Positions 49,768 to 59,453 of a DNA stretch of 64,000 nt are shown here, in pieces. Every line of letters begins with the position of its first letter. Within the stretch, counting starts at the first letter, position 1. Both the position numbers and the translations under genes were made by a program. Source of the DNA: JBCBKL01 sp963922565 (GTDB lineage Bacteria > Pseudomonadota > Alphaproteobacteria > Rhodobacterales > Rhodobacteraceae); the NCBI GenBank assembly GCA_963922565.1, contig CAWUIQ010000008.1, forward strand, positions 39,587-103,586, given 5' to 3'. A model generated the notes under the pieces. The model did not search any database. It was not told the origin of the DNA and was given only the letters and a program-made list of their open reading frames with translations.

Positions 49768-51101
49768 CCGCCATCCTAATCCGGGCAGCCGACACCGTTG
49801 TCACGATGAATGATGACGGTGACGAAAAAACAGGCGTCGATATCCTGATCCGCGATGGCGTGATCGCTGCAGTCGGAAAGAATCTGCAGGCCGACGGTGA
49901 GATCATTGACGCACGGGGCTGCGTCGTGACACCGGGCCTCGTCAACACTCACCACCATCTCTACCAAACGCTGACGCGCGCGGTGCCTGCGGGGCAAAAC
50001 GCGCTCCTATTTGGATGGTTGCAAGCACTCTATCCGATCTGGGCGCGTTTCACGCCCGAACACTTTCATGTCTCAGCAAAAATCGGGCTGGCCGAGCTGG
50101 CACTTTCGGGCTGCACGCTGTCATCCGATCACCTCTATCTCTATCCGAACGGTGCACGGCTTGATGACACGATCCATGCCGCCGCCGAACTCGGTCTTCG
50201 GTTTCATCCCACCCGGGGCGCGATGAGTATCGGGGAAAGCGCGGGCGGCCTGCCGCCCGACGCATTGGTCGAGGACGAAGAGGCGATCCTCGCCGATTGC
50301 GTCCGCGTGATCGACACCTTCCACGACCCGTCGCCCGGATCGATGTGCCGCGTGGGCGTCGCGCCCTGTTCCCCGTTTTCGGTTAGCCGGGACCTGATGC
50401 GCGAGGCCGCGCTGCTGGCGCGGGACAAGGGCGTGATGCTGCATACCCATCTGGCCGAGAATGACGAGGACATACGCTATAGTATGGAAAACTTCGGCTG
50501 TCGCCCGGGGCAATATGCCGAAGAGCTGGGTTGGGTTGGCCCGGATGTCTGGCATGCGCATTGTGTGAAACTGGACGCGGCCGAGATTGACCTTTTTGCC
50601 CGAACCGGGACCGGCGTGGCGCATTGCCCCTGCTCGAATTGTCGGCTGGGATCTGGCATCGCGCCCCTCCGGGCCATGCGCGACGCGGGCGTGCCAGTGG
50701 GGCTGGGGGTCGACGGATCAGCGTCTAACGACGCGGGCAATCTCATGGCCGAGGCACGACAGGCGATGCTGCTCCAGCGGGTTGCGCAAGGGGCCGAAGC
50801 CATGAGCCCGCGTGAGGCGTTGTGGATCGCTACACGCGGCGGGGCGCAGGTGCTGGGCCGCGACGACGTAGGCCAGATCGCACCGGGTAAGCGTGCCGAT
50901 ATCGCGATCTGGGAGGTCTCCGGCATTGAAAGCGCGGGGTCCTGGGACCCGGCTGCCCTGCTGCTGGCCGGGCCAACAACCGTCCGCGATCTTTTCGTCG
51001 AAGGGCGTCAGATTGTGAGAGATGGCCACGTCACTACGATTGATTTGGGCAGCACGATTGCCAAACAGAACCGTATGGCCGAGGCGCTGGCAAGGGCCTA
51101 G
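49764..51101 (+). CDS. 8-oxoguanine deaminase / AtzB-like amidohydrolase
   Basis: 445 aa zinc amidohydrolase. His63-x-His65 in VNTHHHLYQT, HTHLAEND near residue 232 and DGSASNDAGNLM near 318 are present. This set matches 8-oxoguanine deaminases and hydroxydechloroatrazine ethylaminohydrolases, which deaminate purine or triazine rings. Its TAG stop forms a shared CTAG with the stop of the opposing guanine deaminase gene, so two purine-type deaminases face each other. Confidence 0.8.
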   Translation: MTAILIRAADTVVTMNDDGDEKTGVDILIRDGVIAAVGKNLQADGEIIDARGCVVTPGLVNTHHHLYQTLTRAVPAGQNALLFGWLQALYPIWARFTPEHFHVSAKIGLAELALSGCTLSSDHLYLYPNGARLDDTIHAAAELGLRFHPTRGAMSIGESAGGLPPDALVEDEEAILADCVRVIDTFHDPSPGSMCRVGVAPCSPFSVSRDLMREAALLARDKGVMLHTHLAENDEDIRYSMENFGCRPGQYAEELGWVGPDVWHAHCVKLDAAEIDLFARTGTGVAHCPCSNCRLGSGIAPLRAMRDAGVPVGLGVDGSASNDAGNLMAEARQAMLLQRVAQGAEAMSPREALWIATRGGAQVLGRDDVGQIAPGKRADIAIWEVSGIESAGSWDPAALLLAGPTTVRDLFVEGRQIVRDGHVTTIDLGSTIAKQNRMAEALARA

Positions 51102-52372
51102 CCGCCCACCTTGCGGCCATTCACCCAGACCGCGGCAATGGCCCGATCATCACCCATCATGATCGTGGGAAAGACCGCCTCCCACACGTCGGTAGCCATG
51201 GCGCTGCGTTGCGCGATTGCCGGGGTCGACTGCAGATCGAGGATCGTTAGATCCGCCGCCATTCCCGGTGCGATACGCCCGATCTCGTCACCACGATGCA
51301 GCACCCGCGCCGACCCGGCCGTCGCCAGCCACAATAGCTGCGCGGGATGCAGGGCGTTGCTCCGCAATTGTGCGATCTCATAGGCCGCAGCCATCGTTCG
51401 CAGCATGGAAAAGGACGATCCGCCACCGGTATCGGTGGCCAGCCCAACGGGCATGGTCGAGGCGAGGGTCATGTCGAAAAGGCCCGACCCGATGAACGTG
51501 TTCGAGGTCGGACAATGGACCAGCCCCGCGCCGATCTCTGCCAGTCGATCCCGTTCGCGCGGCTCCAGATGAATGGCGTGGCCGTAAAGGCCGCGCTCAC
51601 CCAGCAGCCCGTGCATTTCATACGTGTCGAGGTAATCGCGGGCGTTCGGGTACAGCTCTTTGACCCACGCGATCTCGTCCACCTGTTCGCTCAGATGGGT
51701 CTGCATCACGCAGGTCGGATGCTCGGACCAGAGCGCGCCCAGGGCCGCCAGTTGCTCGGGCGTCGAGGTGGGGGAAAAGCGCGGTGTGATGGCATAGCGG
51801 GCACGGCCCTTGCCATGCCAGGCTTCGATCAGCGCCTTGCTGTCGTCATAGGCGGATCGGGCGGTGTCACGCAGGCCGTCCGGGGCATTGCGATCCATGC
51901 AGGTCTTGCCCGCGACCACAGCCATGCCCCGCACCTCGGCCGCCTCGAAAATGGCGTCGACGCTGTGCGGGTGGATCGTGCAATAGCTTGCAACGGACGT
52001 GGTCCCGTTGGCCAGCAGCAGATCGAGATAGCGGGCCGCGATGGCGCTGGCATAGGCCGGATCGGCCAGCCGCATCTCTTCGGGAAAGGTGTAGGTGTTC
52101 AGCCAATCGATCAGGCGCTTGCCCCAGCTCGCGATGATGGAGGTCTGCGGATAATGCGCATGGGCGTCGACAAAGCCGGGGCAGATCAGATGGCCGCTGA
52201 AATCGTGAACCCTGGCTTCTGGCCGCCTCAGTTCATCCGGCTCGCCGATGGCCGTGATCTTGCCGCCCTCGACCAGCACTGCACCGGTTTCGACGCGAAC
52301 GGCTTCGTGCCACGGCGCGGCAAACGGATCGCCGTCAAAAAGCAGGATATCGCCAAGGATCAGATCAGCCAT
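51098..52372 (-). CDS. guaD: Guanine deaminase
   Basis: 424 aa amidohydrolase that converts guanine to xanthine. Zinc ligands His71-x-His73 in VDAHAHYPQ, HTHLSEQVDEIAWV near residue 225, and NTFIGSGLFDM and DTGGGSSFSML later in the protein are typical of GuaD. I start it at 52372 (MADLILGDILLFDGD); upstream in-frame codons are not family-like. It is divergent from mgtE. Confidence 0.88.
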   Translation of the reverse strand: MADLILGDILLFDGDPFAAPWHEAVRVETGAVLVEGGKITAIGEPDELRRPEARVHDFSGHLICPGFVDAHAHYPQTSIIASWGKRLIDWLNTYTFPEEMRLADPAYASAIAARYLDLLLANGTTSVASYCTIHPHSVDAIFEAAEVRGMAVVAGKTCMDRNAPDGLRDTARSAYDDSKALIEAWHGKGRARYAITPRFSPTSTPEQLAALGALWSEHPTCVMQTHLSEQVDEIAWVKELYPNARDYLDTYEMHGLLGERGLYGHAIHLEPRERDRLAEIGAGLVHCPTSNTFIGSGLFDMTLASTMPVGLATDTGGGSSFSMLRTMAAAYEIAQLRSNALHPAQLLWLATAGSARVLHRGDEIGRIAPGMAADLTILDLQSTPAIAQRSAMATDVWEAVFPTIMMGDDRAIAAVWVNGRKVGG

Positions 52373-52485
52373 ACCCCTTTTGACCATCCTCCGCCGGGCG
52401 GTGAAAGCGAAAAGCGGTGCGGCCCATTGTTCTTGCTCAGGGTGCCGCTTATGGTCCACGCGGAACGAGAATGAAGGGGTCAGCG

Positions 52486-53874
52486 ATGTCGGACGAAAGC
52501 GATGTGAGTGAGACCCCGGCAGACGATTACAGCCTTGGACGCAAGGACGTCGCCGCGATCCTTTACGCGGTCGATATCGAGGATCGCGAACAGCTCCTGA
52601 GCCTGATGGAGCCGCTGCACGCGGCCGACATCGCCGACCTTCTGGAACAGATCAACAGCTTTGACCGGTCGCGCCTTGTCCGCCTTTACGACAAGGAATT
52701 CGACGGCGATATCCTGTCGGAACTTGACGAGGCCGTACGCGAAGAGGTGATCGCGGTCCTGCAGCCGCATATTCTGGCCGATGCGGTCCGCGATCTGGAC
52801 AGCGACGACGTCGTCGATCTGGTCGAGGATCTGGACGCGCCGCAACAGGAAGCCATCCTCGACGCGCTGGAAGACGCGGATCGGGTGGCCGTTGAACAGG
52901 CGCTCAGCTATCCAGAATACTCCGCTGGCCGCCTGATGCAGCGCGAGGTGGTGATGGCGCCCGAACACTGGACCGTAGGCGATGCCATCGACTATCTGCG
53001 ATCGGCAGACGAAAGCGCGCTGCCCAACCAGTTCTATCACATCGTGCTGGTCGATCCGCGCCTGCACCCGGTCGGCAACGTGACGCTGGGCAAGCTGATG
53101 CGATCGCGGCGGGATGTTCCGTTGACGGATTTGACGGAGGATACGTTTCAGATCATCCCCGCGGCGCAGGATGAAGGCGATGTCGCCTATGCCTTCAACC
53201 AATATCACCTGATTTCCGCCCCGGTGGTCGACGAAGAGGGCCGCCTGATCGGTCAGATCACCATCGATGACGCGATGGCGGTGCTGGATGAAGAGCATGA
53301 AGAGGACATTCTGCGGCTGGCCGGGGTGGGCGAGGAAAGCTCGCTCAGCGACAATGTCGTCAATACGACCCGCCAGCGGTTGCCGTGGCTCGCGGTCAAT
53401 CTTGCAACGGCGGTGCTGGCCTCGGTCGTCATCGCGCAATTCGAAGAGGCGCTGGCGCGGATTGTGGCGCTTGCCGTTCTGATGCCGATCGTCGCCTCGA
53501 TGGGCGGCAATGCCGGGACGCAGTCGCTGACGGTTGCGGTGCGCGCCATCGCGACAAAGGACCTGACGGGGTCGAACGTATGGCGGGTGATCTGGCGCGA
53601 AGCCTCCGTGGGTTTGATCAATGGTGTGGTCTTTGCGGTGGTGATGGCGATTGTCAGCCTCGTTTGGTTCGGCTCTCCGGTCCTCGGTGCGGTGATCGCG
53701 GTCGCGATGGTCGTGAACCTCGTGGTGGCAGGCCTGGCGGGGATCATCGTGCCCGTGGTTCTGGATCGCGCGGGGGTAGACCCGGCCCTGGCGTCCGGCA
53801 CCTTCGTAACCACGGTGACGGATGTGGTGGGTTTTCTGGCCTTCCTTGGCCTAGCGACATTGGTGTTGATGTGA
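52486..53874 (+). CDS. mgtE: Magnesium transporter MgtE
   Basis: 462 aa. The N-domain of helical repeats (about 30-145: LHAADIADLLEQI), two CBS domains (about 150-275), and a C-terminal membrane domain of five helices (about 300-462) with PIVASMGGNAGTQSLT, the pore signature. The cytoplasmic domains sense Mg2+ and close the channel. Start at 52486 fits family homology; AAGGGG lies upstream. Confidence 0.93.
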   Translation: MSDESDVSETPADDYSLGRKDVAAILYAVDIEDREQLLSLMEPLHAADIADLLEQINSFDRSRLVRLYDKEFDGDILSELDEAVREEVIAVLQPHILADAVRDLDSDDVVDLVEDLDAPQQEAILDALEDADRVAVEQALSYPEYSAGRLMQREVVMAPEHWTVGDAIDYLRSADESALPNQFYHIVLVDPRLHPVGNVTLGKLMRSRRDVPLTDLTEDTFQIIPAAQDEGDVAYAFNQYHLISAPVVDEEGRLIGQITIDDAMAVLDEEHEEDILRLAGVGEESSLSDNVVNTTRQRLPWLAVNLATAVLASVVIAQFEEALARIVALAVLMPIVASMGGNAGTQSLTVAVRAIATKDLTGSNVWRVIWREASVGLINGVVFAVVMAIVSLVWFGSPVLGAVIAVAMVVNLVVAGLAGIIVPVVLDRAGVDPALASGTFVTTVTDVVGFLAFLGLATLVLM

Positions 53875-53947
53875 GGGATGGACCGGACGACGCTATCTGG
53901 CCATGCGGCCAGAGACGCCCCGCCCGCCGTCCCTTGGAGTCTGTGCC

Positions 53948-54523
53948 ATGGACCTGACCGCCCGCAAGGCTGAGGCTCGCAAAGCCGCGTTCTCCCGCCG
54001 GCGGGCGGCCCATCATCTCGACACCGGCGCGGGCGCCGGGGTACTGTCATCCGTTCTGGCGGGCTATCGTGGTGTCCCCATTGCCGGATACCTGCCCATC
54101 CGCTCCGAAATCGACCCCATCCCGGCGATGACCGAAGCGGCGGCTCATGGTCCGGTTGCCGTACCGGTGATCCAGGGTGACGGCCTGCCATTGCAGTTTT
54201 CGCGCTGGTTGCCGGACGGGCCGCTGCGGGCAGGACCGTTTGGCGTATCGGTGCCCGAAGTGGATGACTTCCTGACGCCCGAAATCCTGATCGTGCCCCT
54301 TGTCGCCTACACCCGCGACGGCGCGAGGCTTGGATATGGCGGCGGGTTCTATGACCGTACGCTGGAAGAGCTGCGGTCCAGCCGTGCGGTTCTGGCCATC
54401 GGTTTTGCATATGCCGCACAGGAAGATGCGGCGCTGCCGCTGGAACCGACGGATCAGAAGCTCGACATGATTGTCACGGATCAGGGTGTAGTGGAGACTA
54501 GCCGCCAGGGGGCTGGCTCATAA
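53948..54523 (+). CDS. 5-formyltetrahydrofolate cyclo-ligase
   Basis: 191 aa enzyme that converts 5-formyl-THF to 5,10-methenyl-THF with ATP. Visible are the N-terminal KAEARKAAFSRRRA, PLVAYTRDGARLGYGGGFYDRTL near residue 120-140 and the Mg/ATP site. In many bacteria this gene neighbours 6S RNA, but the 73-bp gap upstream is too short for one. Start at 53948 is supported by GGAG upstream. Confidence 0.9.
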   Translation: MDLTARKAEARKAAFSRRRAAHHLDTGAGAGVLSSVLAGYRGVPIAGYLPIRSEIDPIPAMTEAAAHGPVAVPVIQGDGLPLQFSRWLPDGPLRAGPFGVSVPEVDDFLTPEILIVPLVAYTRDGARLGYGGGFYDRTLEELRSSRAVLAIGFAYAAQEDAALPLEPTDQKLDMIVTDQGVVETSRQGAGS

Positions 54524-54536
54524 GTCGCCGCGACGG

Positions 54537-55673
54537 TCAGGCAGCGACGATCTGCGGCTCCGCATTCACCGCGTGCAGGACGACCCGCGCTTCGTAGCTT
54601 TTCAGAACCGGATAGGCGCTCTCTCCGTGCCGGGTCTTCTCGATATCTGCGGCATCGCCCGCGATCCAGATACCGGATGCCGACGCCTCGGCGCAGGGGC
54701 CTTCGGGCCTGTGCAGGCTTTCAACCCAATGCCCGGACGCAGCCACGGCCGCATGTTCGGGCAGCAGGACGTGAAAGTACTCGACAATGGCCGGGACGGG
54801 CACGACCGAGGCAAGGCGGGCATCGCACATCTGCTGTGCCGTCACGAATGCCGCCTCGGCGCCGGAGACGAGGCAGACGACGCTTGTGGCGACAAGAACC
54901 CGGTGCGCGGGTGATAGGGCGGGGCCCTGTGGCCCCAGCATGACAGGGGCTTCCATACCGAGGGCCGCGAACCGGGCGCGGGTGATGGACTGGCGGCGCA
55001 GACCGATCAGCGGCAAAACACCATGGTCACGGGTAACGACGCGATCACCGGCGCGCAGGCCTTCCACGGCGATCTCGCCGCGCGCCGTGGCGATCCGTGT
55101 CCCCTTCAGAAAACAGACCACACCGGGCGTGTCGGGCGTTGGCGACGTTTCGACAAAGTCGCCCGTCACGTCCCGCGCAAAGGCAGCGCCGTTGGGTGCG
55201 TTGCTGTCGATCTGCTCGCCCGCGCCAATCTGCGTCGTGCCGGTAAAGCCAGAGGGCAGGGTGGGGGTGCGAGGCGGGTCGCCGTAGGACAGGACGACGT
55301 ATTCGCCCGTGTTGGAATTGACCAGAAAGATCGAATCGAATTTCTGGCCCTCGCCATCCGGCAGCCAGTTGACATTGTTGGCTTCGCCGGCATCGAAGTA
55401 TCCCGGCGGCTCTGCCCCGGTATAGTTCGCAACCACTGTCGCGGTTCCATTCGCGGCAATGGTGTCCCCAGCGGCAAAGGAATAGAGCATGCCGACTTTC
55501 TCGGACCAGAGCTGATACCCGTCGAGCGCGATCGGCGCACCGGTTGAATTCTGGATTTCGACGAATTCGTCGGCTTTGTTGGCCTGCCCGTCACCGTCCG
55601 TGTCGGTGGCGCTCGACCCGGCGTTGTCAGCCAGTATCTCGCTGATAAGCAAGCCGTCGAGAATATCTGCCAT
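54537..55673 (-). CDS. Lamin-tail plus Hint domain protein
   Basis: 378 aa. N-terminal lamin-tail-like domain (about 6-180: LISEILADNAGSS, ADEFVEIQNSTG) precedes a Hint domain (about 184-378) starting at Cys187 (CFLKGTRIATARGEIAVEGL) with the block SPAHRVL (His257). Hint domains catalyse an N-S acyl shift and self-cleavage, so this protein could release or anchor its N-terminal module. There is no signal peptide; such Roseobacter Hint proteins are assumed to be exported by type I systems. Its stop is 13 bp from the opposing gene. Confidence 0.82.
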   Translation of the reverse strand: MADILDGLLISEILADNAGSSATDTDGDGQANKADEFVEIQNSTGAPIALDGYQLWSEKVGMLYSFAAGDTIAANGTATVVANYTGAEPPGYFDAGEANNVNWLPDGEGQKFDSIFLVNSNTGEYVVLSYGDPPRTPTLPSGFTGTTQIGAGEQIDSNAPNGAAFARDVTGDFVETSPTPDTPGVVCFLKGTRIATARGEIAVEGLRAGDRVVTRDHGVLPLIGLRRQSITRARFAALGMEAPVMLGPQGPALSPAHRVLVATSVVCLVSGAEAAFVTAQQMCDARLASVVPVPAIVEYFHVLLPEHAAVAASGHWVESLHRPEGPCAEASASGIWIAGDAADIEKTRHGESAYPVLKSYEARVVLHAVNAEPQIVAA

Positions 55674-55912
55674 CTGTCACGCCACGAAAAAACAAACGAA
55701 ATTTCTGTAAAGTCAGCGCGTACGCGTCGAAAACGGCGGCGCTGTGGCACTTTTCTACAAATTGAATGGCATTCCGGCCGGGCTGCAATCGGAAATAGAA
55801 GCCCGCGGCCAATGCCGTGGGCATCGCTGAAAAAATGGGCAGATCGGGCCCGCATGCCCAACCTAATCGTCGCCTCTTGCCCTCGGTCATGCCGCGGCCT
55901 ACCCATTCCAGT

Positions 55913-56719
55913 ATGAGACTGCTTTTTCTGGGGGATGTTATGGGTCGGGCGGGGCGTAGGGCCATCGCCGACCATCTACCGCGTTTGCGCGAGGCTTGGG
56001 CGCTGGATTTCGTCGTTATCAATGGCGAGAACGCGACCGGCGGCATGGGCTTGTCCGGCGCCCATGCAAAGGAAATCCTGGATTCCGGTGCGGATTGCCT
56101 GACGCTTGGGGACCACGCGTTCGATCAAAAGGACATGCTGCAGTTCATCGAGGGCGAGCCCCGGATCATCCGGCCCCTCAACTATTCCAAGGCCGCGCCG
56201 GGCAAAGGCGCCCGGGTCTTTTCCGCTGCAGGCAAGAAGATCCTCGTGACGCAGGCGCTTGGGCAAGTCTTCATGAAGCGACCCTTCGACGATCCGTTTT
56301 CGGCACTTGAAACGGTGTTCCGTACCCATCCGCTGGGCGGGGCCGTCGATGCGATCGTCGTCGATTTCCATTGTGAGGCCACATCCGAAAAGATGGCCAT
56401 GGGGCATTGGTGCGACGGGCGGGCCAGCCTGTGTGTCGGCACCCACACCCATGTGCCGACCGCCGATGCGATGATCCTGCCCAAGGGATGCGCCTATCTG
56501 ACCGATGCGGGAATGTGCGGCGATTACAATTCGGTCATCGGCATGCAGCGTGATGAGCCGCTGCGCCGCTTCATCACCGGGATGCCGCGCGAACGCTTCA
56601 CCCCGGCCATGGGCGAGGTCACGTTGTCCGGCGTTCTGGTCGAGATCGGCCAGGGCGGCAAGGCCATAAGCGTCACACCGATCCGCCATGGCGGCCTTTT
56701 GCAGCCCAGCCACCCATGA
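55913..56719 (+). CDS. YmdB-type metallophosphoesterase (TIGR00282)
   Basis: 268 aa. Binuclear metal site residues are visible: Asp8 in LFLGDVMGRAG, Asn in VINGENATGGMGL near 40, GDHAFDQ near 65, DFHCEATSEK near 150 and GTHTHVPTAD near 178. YmdB acts as a phosphodiesterase on 2',3'-cAMP in Bacillus. Start at 55913 gives the canonical MRLLFLGDVMG. It overlaps the EamA gene by 4 bp. Confidence 0.88.
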   Translation: MRLLFLGDVMGRAGRRAIADHLPRLREAWALDFVVINGENATGGMGLSGAHAKEILDSGADCLTLGDHAFDQKDMLQFIEGEPRIIRPLNYSKAAPGKGARVFSAAGKKILVTQALGQVFMKRPFDDPFSALETVFRTHPLGGAVDAIVVDFHCEATSEKMAMGHWCDGRASLCVGTHTHVPTADAMILPKGCAYLTDAGMCGDYNSVIGMQRDEPLRRFITGMPRERFTPAMGEVTLSGVLVEIGQGGKAISVTPIRHGGLLQPSHP

Positions 56720-57648
56720 GCCGGCGCGATGTCAGCCTTTATGTCGCGGTGCTGCTGGTGCTCGGGGCAGGGTGGGGCATAACTCAACCCCTCACCAAGA
56801 TCGCGGTCAGCGAAGGCTACAAGCATTTTGGCCTGCTCTTCTGGCAGATGGCGCTGGGGTTCCTCGTGATGAGCCTCATTGGGGCGTTGCGGGGTATCGC
56901 CCTGCCTATCAACAGGTCTGTCATGCGGGTCTATCTGATCATTGCGCTGATCGGGTCGGTTCTGCCCAACACGGCCAGCTATCAGGCCGCCGTGCACCTG
57001 CCGTCGGGGATCCTGTCGATCTTGTTGTCGATGGTTCCGATGTGGGCCTTTCCGATCGCGCTGGCCCTAGGGACGGACCGGTTCGCATGGCGGCGGCTCT
57101 TGGGGCTGGTGCTGGGGCTGACCGCCATCCTGCTCATCGTTCTGCCCGGAGCCGATACCAGCGTGGCGATCCCGGCCTTCTGGGTTATGATCGGGCTGAT
57201 CTCGGGCCTCTTCTATGCGTTCGAAGGGAATTACGTCGCCCGGTGGGGGACGGCGGGGCTCGACCCGATGCAGGTGCTCTGGGGGGCGTCAGCCGTGGGC
57301 ACGATCATTGCCTTGCCGCTGGCCCTTGGGTCGGGGCAGTGGATCAGCCCGCTGCCACCTTACGGGGCGCCCGACATCGCGCAGGTGGCCAATTCCACCG
57401 TGCATGTTCTGACCTATGCCGGGTACGTCTGGCTGGTCGGGCGGGCCGGGGCCGTCTTTGCCGTGCAGGTCAGCTATCTCGTGACGCTGTTCGGGCTCTT
57501 CTGGGCGCGGCTCTTTTTCGGCGAAAGCTATCCCTCGACGGTCTGGGTCGCGCTTGGCCTTATGCTGATCGGTATGTATCTGGTGCAACCGCGTGCCGCT
57601 GCGCAAAGGCTTGAAGGCAAACAGGCAATCGGCGAAACTGGCGCCTGA
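56716..57648 (+). CDS. DMT-superfamily EamA-type transporter
   Basis: 310 aa inner-membrane protein with about ten hydrophobic helices and two EamA repeats (about 5-140 and 155-295); GAGWGITQPLTK near the N-terminus is the typical first-helix motif. Members export amino acids or metabolites. It is translationally coupled to the YmdB-type gene and followed 23 bp later by the SLC13 gene. Confidence 0.85.
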   Translation: MSRRDVSLYVAVLLVLGAGWGITQPLTKIAVSEGYKHFGLLFWQMALGFLVMSLIGALRGIALPINRSVMRVYLIIALIGSVLPNTASYQAAVHLPSGILSILLSMVPMWAFPIALALGTDRFAWRRLLGLVLGLTAILLIVLPGADTSVAIPAFWVMIGLISGLFYAFEGNYVARWGTAGLDPMQVLWGASAVGTIIALPLALGSGQWISPLPPYGAPDIAQVANSTVHVLTYAGYVWLVGRAGAVFAVQVSYLVTLFGLFWARLFFGESYPSTVWVALGLMLIGMYLVQPRAAAQRLEGKQAIGETGA

Positions 57649-57671
57649 CCCGAGTTTCGGAACAGATACAT

Positions 57672-59453
57672 ATGGGCTTATTCGAGCTTTCCCAGACGGG
57701 ACTGGCGATACTGACGCTGACCGTCGTCGCCGTCATGTTCGTGCTGTTCCTGCGCGAAGCCTTCCCGGCCGAGGTTGTCGCCATAGCCGGTGTTTCGCTC
57801 ATGCTGCTGATCGGGGCGCTGCCTTACGAAAACGCACTGGCCGTCCTGTCGAACCCCGCGCCATGGACCATCGCCGCCATGTTCCTGATCATGGGGGCGC
57901 TGGTGCGGACTGGGGCGCTGGAAAGCCTGACCGGGCTGGCCGACCGACAGGCCAAGACCAACCCCGCCTTTGCCATCGCGCTCTTGATGCTGTTCGTCAT
58001 CCTCGCATCGGCCATCGTGTCGAACACGCCTGTTGTCGTTGTGATGATTCCGGTATTTACCCAACTGGCCAAGACGATGGGGCTGGCACCGTCCAAGCTG
58101 TTGATCCCGCTCAGCTATGCCGCGATCCTTGGCGGTACGCTCACCCTGATCGGGACTTCGACAAACCTGCTGGTTGACGGTGTCGCGCGCAGCCGGGGCC
58201 TTGAGCCCTTCACGATCTTCGAGGTCACGCCGCTGGCCATCGTGCTGGTGATCTACGGCATGGTCTATCTGCGTTTCGTGGCCCCAAGGCTGCTGCCCGC
58301 CCGGGACAGCATGGCAGGGCTGTTGTCGGACCGCAGCAAAATGAAGTTTTTTACCGAGGCCGTAATCCCGCCCGGATCCAACCTGATCGGGCGCGAGGTG
58401 ACCGGTGTCCAGCTTTTCAAGCGCGAAGGTGTGCGGCTGGTCGACGTCATTCGCGGTGACATATCGCTGCGGCGCAACCTCAAGGGCGTCGAATTGCAGA
58501 TGGGCGACCGCGTGATCCTGCGGACCCAGATGACCGAACTACTGAGCCTGCAGCGCAACCGCGAATTGCGGCGGGTCGATCAGGTTTCGGCCGTCGAGAC
58601 GACGACGGTCGAGGTGCTGATCACCCCGGGCTGCCGGATGGTGGGGCGCAAGCTGGGTGCAATGCGGCTGCGGCGGCGGTACGGTGTCTATCCGCTGGCG
58701 GTGCACCGGCGGAACCAGAATATCGGGCAGCTCGATGACCTGACGATCAAGGTGGGCGACACGCTTCTGCTCGAAGGCGCACCGGCCGATATCCAGCGGC
58801 TCGCGGCGGATATGGACATGGTCGACGTGTCGGCCCCATCGGACCGGGAATACCGACGCAGCCACGCACCTATCGCAATCGGGGCCATCCTTGGCATCGT
58901 GGTTCTGGCGGCACTGGGGCTGGCGCCGATCCTGATGCTGGCCATCCTTGCCGTCGCCATCGTCCTGGTCACGCGCTGCATCGACGCGGACGAGGCGTTT
59001 TCCTTTGTCGATGGTCGTTTGCTGGCGTTGATCTTTGCGATGCTGGCCATCGGGGCCGCGCTCGAAAGTTCAGGCGCGGTTACGCTCATCGTCGAGGCCA
59101 TCGCGCCGGGGCTTATGGCACTACCGCCCTTCCTGATCATCTGGGCTGTCTATCTGCTGACCTCCGTCCTGACCGAACTGGTATCGAACAACGCGGTCGC
59201 CGTAGTGATGACGCCGATTGCCATCGGGCTGGGGCAGGCATTGGGGCTTGATGCCCGTGCGCTGGTCGTCGCGGTCATGGTCGCCGCCAGCGCATCCTTC
59301 GCCACGCCGATCGGGTATCAGACCAACATGCTGGTCTACGGGCCAGGCGGCTACAAGTTCACCGACTTCATGCGCGTGGGCATCCCGCTGAACCTCACGG
59401 TCGGATTGCTTGCCTCTGCGCTGATTCCGTTCATTTGGCCGTTGACGAACTAG
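57672..59453 (+). CDS. SLC13/DASS-type permease with TrkA-C domains
   Basis: 593 aa. Two membrane halves (about 5-200 and 400-593) flank two RCK/TrkA-C regulatory domains (about 215-295 and 300-385). The SNTP/SNNA-type substrate motifs are visible (IVSNTPVVVVM near 118 and VSNNAVAVVM near 508) and FATPIGYQTNMLVYGPGGY near 540. The family transports anions such as sulfate or dicarboxylates with sodium. Its TAG stop shares CTAG with the opposing LysR gene. Confidence 0.88.
   Translation: MGLFELSQTGLAILTLTVVAVMFVLFLREAFPAEVVAIAGVSLMLLIGALPYENALAVLSNPAPWTIAAMFLIMGALVRTGALESLTGLADRQAKTNPAFAIALLMLFVILASAIVSNTPVVVVMIPVFTQLAKTMGLAPSKLLIPLSYAAILGGTLTLIGTSTNLLVDGVARSRGLEPFTIFEVTPLAIVLVIYGMVYLRFVAPRLLPARDSMAGLLSDRSKMKFFTEAVIPPGSNLIGREVTGVQLFKREGVRLVDVIRGDISLRRNLKGVELQMGDRVILRTQMTELLSLQRNRELRRVDQVSAVETTTVEVLITPGCRMVGRKLGAMRLRRRYGVYPLAVHRRNQNIGQLDDLTIKVGDTLLLEGAPADIQRLAADMDMVDVSAPSDREYRRSHAPIAIGAILGIVVLAALGLAPILMLAILAVAIVLVTRCIDADEAFSFVDGRLLALIFAMLAIGAALESSGAVTLIVEAIAPGLMALPPFLIIWAVYLLTSVLTELVSNNAVAVVMTPIAIGLGQALGLDARALVVAVMVAASASFATPIGYQTNMLVYGPGGYKFTDFMRVGIPLNLTVGLLASALIPFIWPLTN

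Noticed and set aside
53875..53947. 6S RNA next to the 5-formyl-THF cyclo-ligase gene
   Set aside because: The 73-bp gap is too short for a 6S RNA and shows no long imperfect hairpin.
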